This document shows, piece by piece, positions 6,942-12,667 of a stretch of DNA of 14,011 bases; within the stretch, counting starts at the first letter, position 1; each line of letters opens with the position of its first letter. The stretch comes from Alphaproteobacteria bacterium (GTDB taxonomy: Bacteria > Pseudomonadota > Alphaproteobacteria > Rs-D84). The DNA lies in the NCBI GenBank assembly GCA_029051085.1, contig JAIDLK010000001.1:1-14011 (forward strand), written 5' to 3'. The translations under genes and the position numbers were made by a program. The notes beneath the pieces were generated by a model. It saw only the letters and a list, made by a program, of their open reading frames with translations, did not search any database and was not told the origin of the DNA.

Positions 6942-6969
6942 ATTATACAGACTTTGATTTCTTTTGCAA
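6942..6969 (-). promoter_or_regulatory. Promoter of tRNA-Ser(CGA)
   Basis: On the minus strand TTGCAA (6964-6969), a 16-nt spacer and perfect TATAAT (6942-6947). Predicted transcription start around 6935, just before the mature 5' end at 6932. Confidence 0.72.
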
Positions 6970-6989
6970 GGCTTAAAATCAGCCCGCCA

Positions 6990-8147
6990 TTAGACGTCAA
7001 AATTGTATTTCTTTATCGACTTTAAAATCGCATTTGCCAATTTGTTCTGGTGCGCATCCGACTTTAACAGCTTTTCCTCGGCCGCATTAGATAAATGCCC
7101 CAACTCTACAAGAGCGCCCGGAACGGTTGAACGCAGCACGGCAAACGGTGCATGACGAACATTGGCGCCCGGCTGCTGTTCTATACCACTGCCGCGGAAT
7201 GTCTTTGCACAGCCCATTGCATACTCTTCGCTAAGTTCGGCCACCGCATGTTGTTGCAGTGCAGACAATGCAATACGAATATCCTTGGAAAATTCGGAAA
7301 AGCCGCTGACATCAATTTTATCCGCCGCATTTTCAGCATCTGCCAATTTTTGCGCCTCTTCGTCGGATGCTTTTTCCGACAGAGTATAAATGGAAAAACC
7401 TTTCATTGAGCGACTTGGGTTGGCATTCGCATGCAACGATATGAACAGGTCGCCTTTACGCTTTTCTGCAATTGATGCACGTTCGGCCAACTTCAGATAA
7501 GTGTCGTCACTGCGCGTCAGATATGTTTTAAAGCCCGCCGCATCCAGCTTTGCCTTCAGCTTTTTTGCAACGGATAAAACAACAACTTTTTCCTTTGTTC
7601 CACCCTTACCTATACAGCCCGGATCTTTGCCGCCATGTCCGGCATCAATGACAATTGTATATTTCTTGGCGGGTGTTGCCGCCGCAATTTGCTGGGCCGC
7701 AGCCTGATTTGATTGCGTCGTGGCAGAACCGGCCGCAAAATCCAACACCAAGCGATAATCCGTATCACCGTTGGGTGACAAAATCATGATTTGATTTTTG
7801 GGGATTTCTGATACAGGCTTGCGCAAAGCGGCGCGAATTTCCAGCGTGTCGCCACTTTGCGCCTGGGTGATGCCGGAAATGAGTGTTCCGCCGGCCAATG
7901 TCGGCGCCAACGATGTGTTTGCAGCGGTATTCGCCAGACGAACAATCAGCTGATTTTCACCATAGCTTAACGTATACGATGGACGTGAAGCGGTTTCTAT
8001 TACCAGGCGGGTTTTATTTCCAGGCTGTACCCCGGTGCGTAAAGAGCGCAAAGAATTCCGCGCAGCGAACGCCATACGTGGCATCATCATTATAGCCAAA
8101 GAACCGACGCCTGTTATTTTTAAAAGACTTCTTCTGGATATTTTCAT
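6990..8147 (-). CDS. N-acetylmuramoyl-L-alanine amidase, AmiC-like, Tat-exported
   Basis: A 385-residue periplasmic zinc hydrolase that cuts the bond between MurNAc and L-Ala in peptidoglycan, typically to separate daughter cells. Order: twin-arginine signal (SRRSLLK at 4-10, hydrophobic stretch, AFA at 26-28); an AMIN-type beta domain at about 35-140 for septal targeting; a Gln/Ala linker; an Amidase_3 domain from 163. Zinc ligands are H171 (DAGHGG), E186 (GTKEKVV) and H239 (SLHAN), and catalytic E348 lies in VELGHLSN. Residues 270-310 form the extra helix that blocks the site in septal amidases needing an EnvC/NlpD-type activator. The start at 8147 puts the Tat motif at the N-terminus; the longer frame from 8183 would cover the promoter. 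There is no Shine-Dalgarno; the promoter position suggests a leaderless mRNA. Confidence 0.95.
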   Translation of the reverse strand: MKISRRSLLKITGVGSLAIMMMPRMAFAARNSLRSLRTGVQPGNKTRLVIETASRPSYTLSYGENQLIVRLANTAANTSLAPTLAGGTLISGITQAQSGDTLEIRAALRKPVSEIPKNQIMILSPNGDTDYRLVLDFAAGSATTQSNQAAAQQIAAATPAKKYTIVIDAGHGGKDPGCIGKGGTKEKVVVLSVAKKLKAKLDAAGFKTYLTRSDDTYLKLAERASIAEKRKGDLFISLHANANPSRSMKGFSIYTLSEKASDEEAQKLADAENAADKIDVSGFSEFSKDIRIALSALQQHAVAELSEEYAMGCAKTFRGSGIEQQPGANVRHAPFAVLRSTVPGALVELGHLSNAAEEKLLKSDAHQNKLANAILKSIKKYNFDV

Positions 8148-8154
8148 GCTAAAA

Positions 8155-8183
8155 ATTATATCAAAAAATAGTGTTGCCATCAA
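8155..8183 (-). promoter_or_regulatory. Amidase promoter with extended -10, predicted leaderless
   Basis: On the minus strand TTGATG (8178-8183), a 17-nt spacer and TATAAT (8155-8160) with the extended element TGA just before it. Only 7 nt (TTTTAGC) separate the -10 from the ATG at 8147, so transcription should begin at or within a few bases of the start codon. Confidence 0.75.
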
Positions 8184-8192
8184 GCAATAATG

Positions 8193-8224
8193 AAAAACGG
8201 CCGCCCAAAGGCGGCCCCGTTTTT
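8193..8224 (-). terminator. Terminator after the 414-residue exported protein gene
   Basis: GGCCGCC (8199-8205) and GGCGGCC (8210-8216) form a 7-bp GC stem with a 4-nt loop; on the minus strand it continues into GTTTTT, paired with AAAAAC across a GG bulge. It starts at the stop codon of the upstream gene and separates it from the amidase promoter. Confidence 0.85.
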
Positions 8225-9467
8225 ACTGATTTCGACAGCTGGCGAATGTCTGCGCCATCAATGACGATTCCTGAGATGTCAACGGCTGAACCGGGATAGT
8301 ATAACAGCGCGTACCATCCTCAACAACAAACACCTTGGTCCCCAGTTTATACGCATTTTGCATACTGTCCATTTGCGCAGATGTCAAGAATGCATTCTGG
8401 GTCATGGCCGAATTTGTCAGCGCGGCATTTACAACCTGTTTTGCAGTATTGTAGTCATCCAGTCTGGACAATGAGGTAACCTGCATGTACAGACTTTGAT
8501 TTTGATACGGATTATCCGGATTTCCACCACCGGTTGACGGGAATGCAACGCCTGTTATCAATGCCGCCGCGGTTTGCAGTGCCGTCGGCTGAGACGATGA
8601 GCCGGATGAATAATCGGCAGTGTTTATCTGCAGGTTATCACCGCATGCCAAATTCATACGATTTGTATAGCCGGCCAACACGGAATCAACCGCCGCCTGC
8701 CAGTCGGCGCCCTTGTTATTCATATCCAAGCTGACGATTTTTTCCGCCCAGCCCCATATATTTGCACCCACGTTGCCAGCATTGGCAAAGCGCGTTACCA
8801 TTTCCGCACTGCCCCCGGGGACACCGGCACCGCAATAATCGGTCAGTTGGGCGTTTAACTTACTGGCGGTTTCATTGCCATATGCCATCGCAATAGAGTG
8901 GCATGCCATGGCCGCCTCCAATTCCTGGCGACGCTGTAGACACAGGTCAGAGTGAGATTTTGCCAATTGGTCCGACATGGTTGCCATGGCAAGATAGGAC
9001 ATAACCTCTTGCTGAACATATGAAGTGCACAAGCGGGCCGCGGTATTCATGCCGGCATTCATTGTCCCGGTGGCATATTGTGGCAACAATACCGATGTAT
9101 CTTTTTGCAGGCACAGCATTGCATAGTTATACAGTTCGCTTTCCGATGAATACTGACAGCGATTGGACCGTTGGCCCGGAACAGCGGTTACATCACCACA
9201 GTAATCCGACAGGCAGTTATATATCCGCTTGCGACATTCTGTGTCAACGTCAGGCTGTGTTACCATGTAATAGGTGTTTCGCTGATTTGCCTTGTACGCA
9301 TTGGCCAATTGTTGCTTGCCCCGGAAGGCGCCGCTTGTCTGGGTATAATTTCCGGCCACGGCCCCACGGGCGTCACCCGCACCAACTGTTCCGGCAGATA
9401 CACCATACGACGCGCCGGCCCAAGAAATCAAGGCCCCCAAGCAGAATATCAGCGTAAAATTCTTCAT
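8223..9467 (-). CDS. Exported protein with 12 cysteines, unknown function
   Basis: A 414-residue protein that I do not recognise. The signal peptide covers about residues 1-25 (MKNF, a hydrophobic stretch to about 17, then GVSA). The mature part has exactly 12 cysteines, an even number that would suit six disulfides. They are concentrated in the first half, including the CRKRIYNCLSDYC cluster near 80. That half is also helix-prone (LAMATMSDQLAKS, RRQELEAAMACHS), while the second half is Ala/Asn/Gln/Ser-rich with a loop of Ser and Gly. There is no lipobox, anchor or recognised enzymatic motif. GAGAGGG lies 6 nt before the chosen ATG; the longer frame from 9527 lacks this signal and would hide the signal peptide. 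A promoter (TTGCCT, 17 nt, TAAAAT) and a terminator frame it as a single-gene unit. Confidence 0.82.
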   Translation of the reverse strand: MKNFTLIFCLGALISWAGASYGVSAGTVGAGDARGAVAGNYTQTSGAFRGKQQLANAYKANQRNTYYMVTQPDVDTECRKRIYNCLSDYCGDVTAVPGQRSNRCQYSSESELYNYAMLCLQKDTSVLLPQYATGTMNAGMNTAARLCTSYVQQEVMSYLAMATMSDQLAKSHSDLCLQRRQELEAAMACHSIAMAYGNETASKLNAQLTDYCGAGVPGGSAEMVTRFANAGNVGANIWGWAEKIVSLDMNNKGADWQAAVDSVLAGYTNRMNLACGDNLQINTADYSSGSSSQPTALQTAAALITGVAFPSTGGGNPDNPYQNQSLYMQVTSLSRLDDYNTAKQVVNAALTNSAMTQNAFLTSAQMDSMQNAYKLGTKVFVVEDGTRCYTIPVQPLTSQESSLMAQTFASCRNQ

Positions 9468-9490
9468 TAAAATCCCTCTCGTTATCAAAA

Positions 9491-9519
9491 ATTTTAACAT
9501 ATTGCCGCCAAAAAGGCAA
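9491..9519 (-). promoter_or_regulatory. Promoter of the 414-residue exported protein gene
   Basis: On the minus strand TTGCCT (9514-9519), a 17-nt spacer and TAAAAT (9491-9496), giving a start near 9484 and a short leader containing GAGAGGG. It is back to back with the prfB promoter. Confidence 0.6.
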
Positions 9520-9533
9520 ACATTCATTTTAGG

Positions 9534-9561
9534 TTGATTTGAATTTTATACCTGTTAATAT
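9534..9561 (+). promoter_or_regulatory. prfB promoter with extended -10, predicted leaderless
   Basis: TTGATT (9534-9539), a 16-nt spacer and TAATAT (9556-9561) preceded by TGT as extended -10. The ATG at 9569 follows after exactly 7 nt (CCCCATC) without a Shine-Dalgarno, so the transcript should start at or next to the A of the start codon. Confidence 0.6.
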
Positions 9562-9568
9562 CCCCATC

Positions 9569-10640
9569 ATGATTATGCCAAACGAAGTTTTATTACAAAT
9601 TCACGACGACATTTCCGCCGTAAGGGGGTTTCTTTGACCCCGCAAAACTGCAGTCAGAGATAGATGAACTGAATAAAGCGGCGGAAAATCCGGATTTATG
9701 GTCTAATCCGGATGCCGCGCGTGCAACCCTGCAGAAAAAATCGGCATTGGAAAAATCGCTGGGCGAGTTAAAGGCACTTGAGGCAGACTATCAAACATTG
9801 AGCGAGCTGTACCAGATTGCGCCGGACGATGCGGATGTAATTGCCGGGATTGAAAAACTAAGCGACGACGCCCATCGTGCGAAATTTATCACCCTGTTCC
9901 GTGATCCGGCCGATAACAACGGGGCATTTTTATTCATTCAGGCCGGCGCCGGCGGGACCGAGGCCCAAGACTGGGCTCAGATGCTTAGCCGTATGTACGC
10001 CCGCTGGGCCGAACGGCACGGATTTTCTGTTGACATTATCGAAGAGCACGAAGGCGATACAGCCGGCATAAAAAACATTACATATAGAATTAACGGGGTG
10101 CGTGCGTACGGATGGCTGAAAAATGAAATCGGTGTGCACCGTCTGGTTCGCATTTCCCCGTTTAACGCCAATGGCAAGCGCCAGACCAGCTTTGCGTCCG
10201 TGGATGTATGGCCCGACGTTGACGATGCAATAGAAATTGAAATAAACGATAAAGACTTGCGCATTGACACATATCGTGCGTCCGGCGCCGGCGGCCAGCA
10301 TGTTAACAAAACCGACAGTGCGGTCCGCATTACACACATTCCAACCAACACAGTCGTAACATGCCAGAACGAGCGCAGCCAGATTCAGAACAGGGAAATG
10401 GCGATGAAAATGCTGCGCAGCAAGCTGTACGAGCTGGAGATGCAAAAGCGCGCCGCAGAACAGGATGCCGCCAAAGCCGCCCAAAAGAAAATCGAATGGG
10501 GCAGCCAGATACGAAACTATGTCCTGTATCCGTACCAGCTGGTCAAAGATGTTAGAACGGGCGTTGAAAAGACGGATTCAGATGCTGTTCTTGATGGTGA
10601 TTTGGACGACTTTATGCTAAGTCTGCTGCAACGCGGATAA
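9569..10640 (+). CDS. prfB: Peptide chain release factor 2, programmed +1 frameshift
   Basis: RF2 ends translation at UGA and UAA. The product is about 356 residues (E. coli: 365). It is read from 9569 to 9634 in the first frame (22 codons), skips T9635, and continues from 9636 to the stop at 10640. The stop-recognition tripeptide SPF is at about residues 196-198 (VRISPFN) and the peptidyl-tRNA hydrolysis motif GGQ at about 241-243 (GAGGQHVNK). The frame downstream of the shift contains no Met until 9747, so a naive gene call would miss the first 59 residues. The start may be ATG 9569 or ATG 9575; neither has a Shine-Dalgarno. Divergent from the 414-residue exported protein. Confidence 0.97.
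9623..9638 (+). promoter_or_regulatory. RF2 autoregulatory +1 frameshift site
   Basis: AGGGGG (9623-9628) acts as an internal Shine-Dalgarno, TTT is the spacer codon, and CTT TGA C (9632-9638) is the slippery codon with the in-frame UGA. Spacing matches the E. coli site. When RF2 is low the ribosome pauses at UGA, the CTT tRNA slips to TTT, and reading continues with GAC. Confidence 0.96.
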
Positions 10641-10657
10641 AAAAGAAATTCGTCCGC

Positions 10658-10685
10658 TTGACTTTTTGAATATGGACTATAAAAT
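10658..10685 (+). promoter_or_regulatory. Promoter of the APH-fold kinase gene
   Basis: TTGACT (10658-10663), a 16-nt spacer and TAAAAT (10680-10685). A start near 10692 leaves a leader of about 27 nt with AAGG 8 nt before the ATG at 10719. Confidence 0.6.
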
Positions 10686-10718
10686 AATTTCGACAACATA
10701 AAATTCAAGGTTAGACTT

Positions 10719-11531
10719 ATGACGGATAAAATTCCAGATTTTTATAAACAGTCCATTTATCATGCGTTCAGCGGCGTCATCGGCATTCGCTATCCCGACA
10801 TGCGCGGGGCGCAAAATAATGTGTTTTTTGTAAAAACAAACGATGGCGACTATGCCGCAAAGTTTACAGCCCGCGATATGGCGATAAAAAACAGTGCGGC
10901 GGCACGACTGATGTCCGCACGCGGGATTCCGGTGCCGGAAACCCGTATTTGCAACTGTGGCGGCACATGGATTGAGCGCTATCCGTTAATTCCCGGCAAG
11001 ACATTGCACGAACAGGTGCGCATCGGCATGTCGGATGAGCAAATCCGCCGCGCGTACGAGGATATACTAACGCACTTTGTTGCCATGGAAAACATTCCGG
11101 TCGAGCGCTTTGTCACCGACGCCAAATCGCGCAAGTTTCACGATATGGCATATGAAAGTGTAAAAATAACAAACGGCACGGGTATGGCGGCCGCACTGCG
11201 CCCGTTGGCATATTTGGCAAATTGCGGGCGCAGCCGCAATACCGCACTGTTGCACAGTGACATAACACCCAAAAATGTTATCGTTGATGAAAACGGACGC
11301 CTGGTATCGTTTTTGGATTTAGACAGCGTCACACTGTGCAACCGCAGCTATGCGTTTGCGGTTATGGCCGATAAATGGCAGGAGCTGGGCTTTAACCCGG
11401 CCGAACTGTACGACAAATATGAAATCATGGCGGAAAAGCCGCTAAATCGCGGCCGTATAAACACAATGCTGAACGCAGTACACTTCATGAAAACCATGAT
11501 GTTCCACACCAGCAAACTGCGCGGGAAATAA
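10719..11531 (+). CDS. APH/choline-kinase-fold phosphotransferase
   Basis: A 270-residue cytosolic small-molecule kinase of the aminoglycoside phosphotransferase / choline kinase superfamily. The N-lobe has the ATP lysine K48 (YAAKF). The C-lobe has the catalytic Brenner-type loop HSDITPKN (H179, D181, N186) and the Mg-binding DLDS (200-203) that replaces DFG. The N-lobe segment NNVFFVKTNDG resembles the nucleotide-binding hairpin. Substrate cannot be told: choline, thiamine, homoserine, a sugar or an antibiotic are all phosphorylated by members of this fold, and nothing nearby (RF2 upstream, tRNA-Arg downstream) decides it. The position beside housekeeping genes argues against an acquired resistance gene. 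A promoter and a Shine-Dalgarno (AAGG) precede the ATG. No terminator is seen before the tRNA-Arg promoter. Confidence 0.87.
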   Translation: MTDKIPDFYKQSIYHAFSGVIGIRYPDMRGAQNNVFFVKTNDGDYAAKFTARDMAIKNSAAARLMSARGIPVPETRICNCGGTWIERYPLIPGKTLHEQVRIGMSDEQIRRAYEDILTHFVAMENIPVERFVTDAKSRKFHDMAYESVKITNGTGMAAALRPLAYLANCGRSRNTALLHSDITPKNVIVDENGRLVSFLDLDSVTLCNRSYAFAVMADKWQELGFNPAELYDKYEIMAEKPLNRGRINTMLNAVHFMKTMMFHTSKLRGK

Positions 11532-11546
11532 GCGAATAATCATAAG

Positions 11547-11574
11547 TTGATTTTATTTAAAAAAGCGATATAAT
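11547..11574 (+). promoter_or_regulatory. Promoter of tRNA-Arg(CCG)
   Basis: TTGATT (11547-11552), a 16-nt spacer and perfect TATAAT (11569-11574), with a predicted start near 11581, about 10 nt before the mature tRNA. Confidence 0.75.
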
Positions 11575-11590
11575 CACTGGCGTAAAAAAA

Positions 11591-11667
11591 GCACCCATAG
11601 CACAACTGGATAATGCGCCGCCCTCCGAAGGCGGAGATTACAGGTTCGAATCCTGTTGGGTGCGCCA
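11591..11667 (+). tRNA. tRNA-Arg(CCG)
   Basis: A 77-nt tRNA with encoded CCA. The acceptor is GCACCCA / TGGGTGC with discriminator G. The anticodon loop CTCCGAA is closed by CCGCC / GGCGG, giving anticodon CCG, which reads CGG. T-arm ACAGG-TTCGAAT-CCTGT is standard. Confidence 0.97.
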
Positions 11668-11689
11668 GTTATTAGTCAGCATATTTTCA

Positions 11690-11718
11690 TTTACAATATA
11701 AATCTCATAATATATAAT
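11690..11718 (+). promoter_or_regulatory. Strong promoter of the structured RNA
   Basis: TTTACA (11690-11695, 5 of 6), an optimal 17-nt spacer and perfect TATAAT (11713-11718). Predicted transcription start 11725-11727. This is the best sigma70-type promoter in the window, lying only 22 nt past tRNA-Arg. Confidence 0.82.
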
Positions 11719-11724
11719 AGGCAT

Positions 11725-11955
11725 TGAATCAGTAAGGGATTGCTGGTTCGGGGCTTCACTAGCCCGAATACACCGGAATAAGTCCACGTTGACCGTTTGG
11801 TTGACGTTCCTATGGATTTATGCCGTTAAAAATCCCCCGATTGAAAGGTCGGGGAGCTGTTGGTTATATAATACGGGCTTGCCCGAAAGACCAATGGAGT
11901 CATAGTGTATTTGATTAGTGAACTCCCCGACCGCCACTTGTTGAGCGGTCTTTTT
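11725..11955 (+). ncRNA. Structured RNA of unknown family, sRNA or leader
   Basis: About 230 nt with a strong promoter at one end and an intrinsic terminator at the other, and no plausible reading frame. A long interrupted helix closes it: GGT(T)CGGGG (11745-11753) with CCCCGACC (11925-11932), 8 bp; TTCACTAG (11755-11762) with TTAGTGAA (11915-11922), 8 bp with one G-U; AATACAC (11767-11773) with GTGTATT (11905-11911), 7 bp. Inside are three hairpins: 11774-11825 (CGG/CCG, ATAAGTCCA/TGGATTTAT, then CGTTGACC-GTTT-GGTTGACG and a 6-nt bulge), 11835-11854 (CCCCGA/TCGGGG) and 11860-11894 (TTGGT/ACCAA capped by CGGG-CTTG-CCCG). I find no hallmark of tmRNA, RNase P RNA, SRP RNA or a riboswitch class I know. 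A divergent 6S RNA cannot be ruled out. It may be free-standing or the leader of the YadA-like gene. Confidence 0.75.
11929..11955 (+). terminator. Intrinsic terminator of the structured RNA
   Basis: GACCGC (11929-11934) and GCGGTC (11945-11950) form a 6-bp stem with a 10-nt loop, followed by T5. Its 5' arm overlaps the 3' strand of the RNA's closing helix (11925-11932). It ends only about 26 nt before the YadA-like start codon. Confidence 0.8.
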
Positions 11956-11980
11956 ATTCCCGTAATAAAAAGGAGTACCT

Positions 11981-12619
11981 ATGAAAAAACTACTACTAAC
12001 CTCTGTAATGGCCATGTCTGTAATTGGTGGTGCGCATGCAACAACCTACATCGGCAATCAGGATACCCCGACCGCTGATTGGGGCAATTGGATGGGCGCA
12101 ATAAGCACCTCTTCACCAGAGGCGGCGGCCGCTGTAAACAACCTGGCCGTGGCGGTAAATGACAATGCGCAAACCATGGACAAAATGAACGAGGTTATGG
12201 CCGGATGGAACACGCATCTGTTTGGTGAAAACGGCGATATGACAGAAGGATTGTTCTGGTCTTACTATTTGCGTGATGGCGGCGTTCAGAAACGTTTGGC
12301 GGCATTGGAAAATGCAACCGTTGCGCAGGATTTGGCGGCCGGTTTTGGCAAACTGTCCGATAAAATAAGCAGCGCGGAAAAAGACCTGTCGGCGGGGATT
12401 GCATCCGTTGCGGCGTTGTCTTCGGTTGCTGTTTCAAATGTTGAGCGTGGCGAAGTGTCCGTTGGTGGCGGCTATGGCTATCATAATGGCCAGTCTGCGG
12501 CGGCGTTTGGCTTTGCCGTGGGGTTGACCGACAACTGGTCCATGAATGCGGGCGCGGGGATTTCCAGCGCGGATACAACATGGCGTGCCGGCACAAACTA
12601 TAAGTTCAAATTGTTTTAA
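11981..12619 (+). CDS. Small YadA-anchor outer membrane protein (trimeric autotransporter type)
   Basis: A 212-residue exported protein. Signal peptide 1-20 (MKKLLL, cleavage after AHA). Residues 21-135 are a short passenger with Ala-rich helical stretches (PEAAAAVNNLAVAV; LAALENATVAQDLAAGF) that could form a trimeric coiled-coil stalk. Residues 136-212 match the YadA membrane anchor: DLSAGIASVAALS, then GEVSVGGGYGYHNGQSAAAFGFAVGLTDNWSM and a last strand ending in Phe, as outer membrane barrels do. As a trimer it would make a 12-stranded barrel with the stalk outside. Passenger length is far below usual adhesins, so binding function is uncertain. AAGGAG lies 5 nt before the ATG. It follows the structured RNA's terminator by about 26 nt, too little for a normal separate promoter, which suggests expression by read-through or attenuation. 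Confidence 0.87.
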   Translation: MKKLLLTSVMAMSVIGGAHATTYIGNQDTPTADWGNWMGAISTSSPEAAAAVNNLAVAVNDNAQTMDKMNEVMAGWNTHLFGENGDMTEGLFWSYYLRDGGVQKRLAALENATVAQDLAAGFGKLSDKISSAEKDLSAGIASVAALSSVAVSNVERGEVSVGGGYGYHNGQSAAAFGFAVGLTDNWSMNAGAGISSADTTWRAGTNYKFKLF

Positions 12620-12630
12620 TGTGGCCTATT

Positions 12631-12662
12631 AAAAAAAAGCCGACTTTGGTCGGCTTTTTTTT
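12631..12662. terminator. Bidirectional terminator, YadA-like gene and ABC exporter
   Basis: GCCGAC (12639-12644) and GTCGGC (12649-12654) with loop TTTG, flanked by A8 and T8 runs that extend the stem. It ends the YadA-like gene on the plus strand and the ABC exporter gene on the minus strand, whose stop is at 12668. Confidence 0.95.
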
Positions 12663-12667
12663 ACATA

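Noticed and set aside
6707..7000. 97-codon minus-strand frame whose TGA overlaps the ATL start codon (ATGA)
   Set aside because: It runs straight through tRNA-Ser(CGA) and its promoter, so it cannot be a real upstream gene despite the suggestive overlap.
10633..10667. Terminator after prfB (GCGGA/TCCGC)
   Set aside because: Only 5 bp with a 15-nt loop and an interrupted T-run that overlaps the next gene's promoter; too weak to call.
11725..11955. 6S RNA, tmRNA, RNase P RNA or SRP RNA
   Set aside because: The closing helix with a multi-hairpin interior is not the 6S rod with a central bubble, and no tRNA-like domain, GAGGAAAGUCC-type or SRP tetraloop/Alu-type signature is visible. A divergent 6S remains possible, so this rejection is provisional.
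11818..12015. 65-codon minus-strand frame over the structured RNA and YadA-like start
   Set aside because: Crosses the terminator and the signal-peptide codons; no ribosome-binding site.
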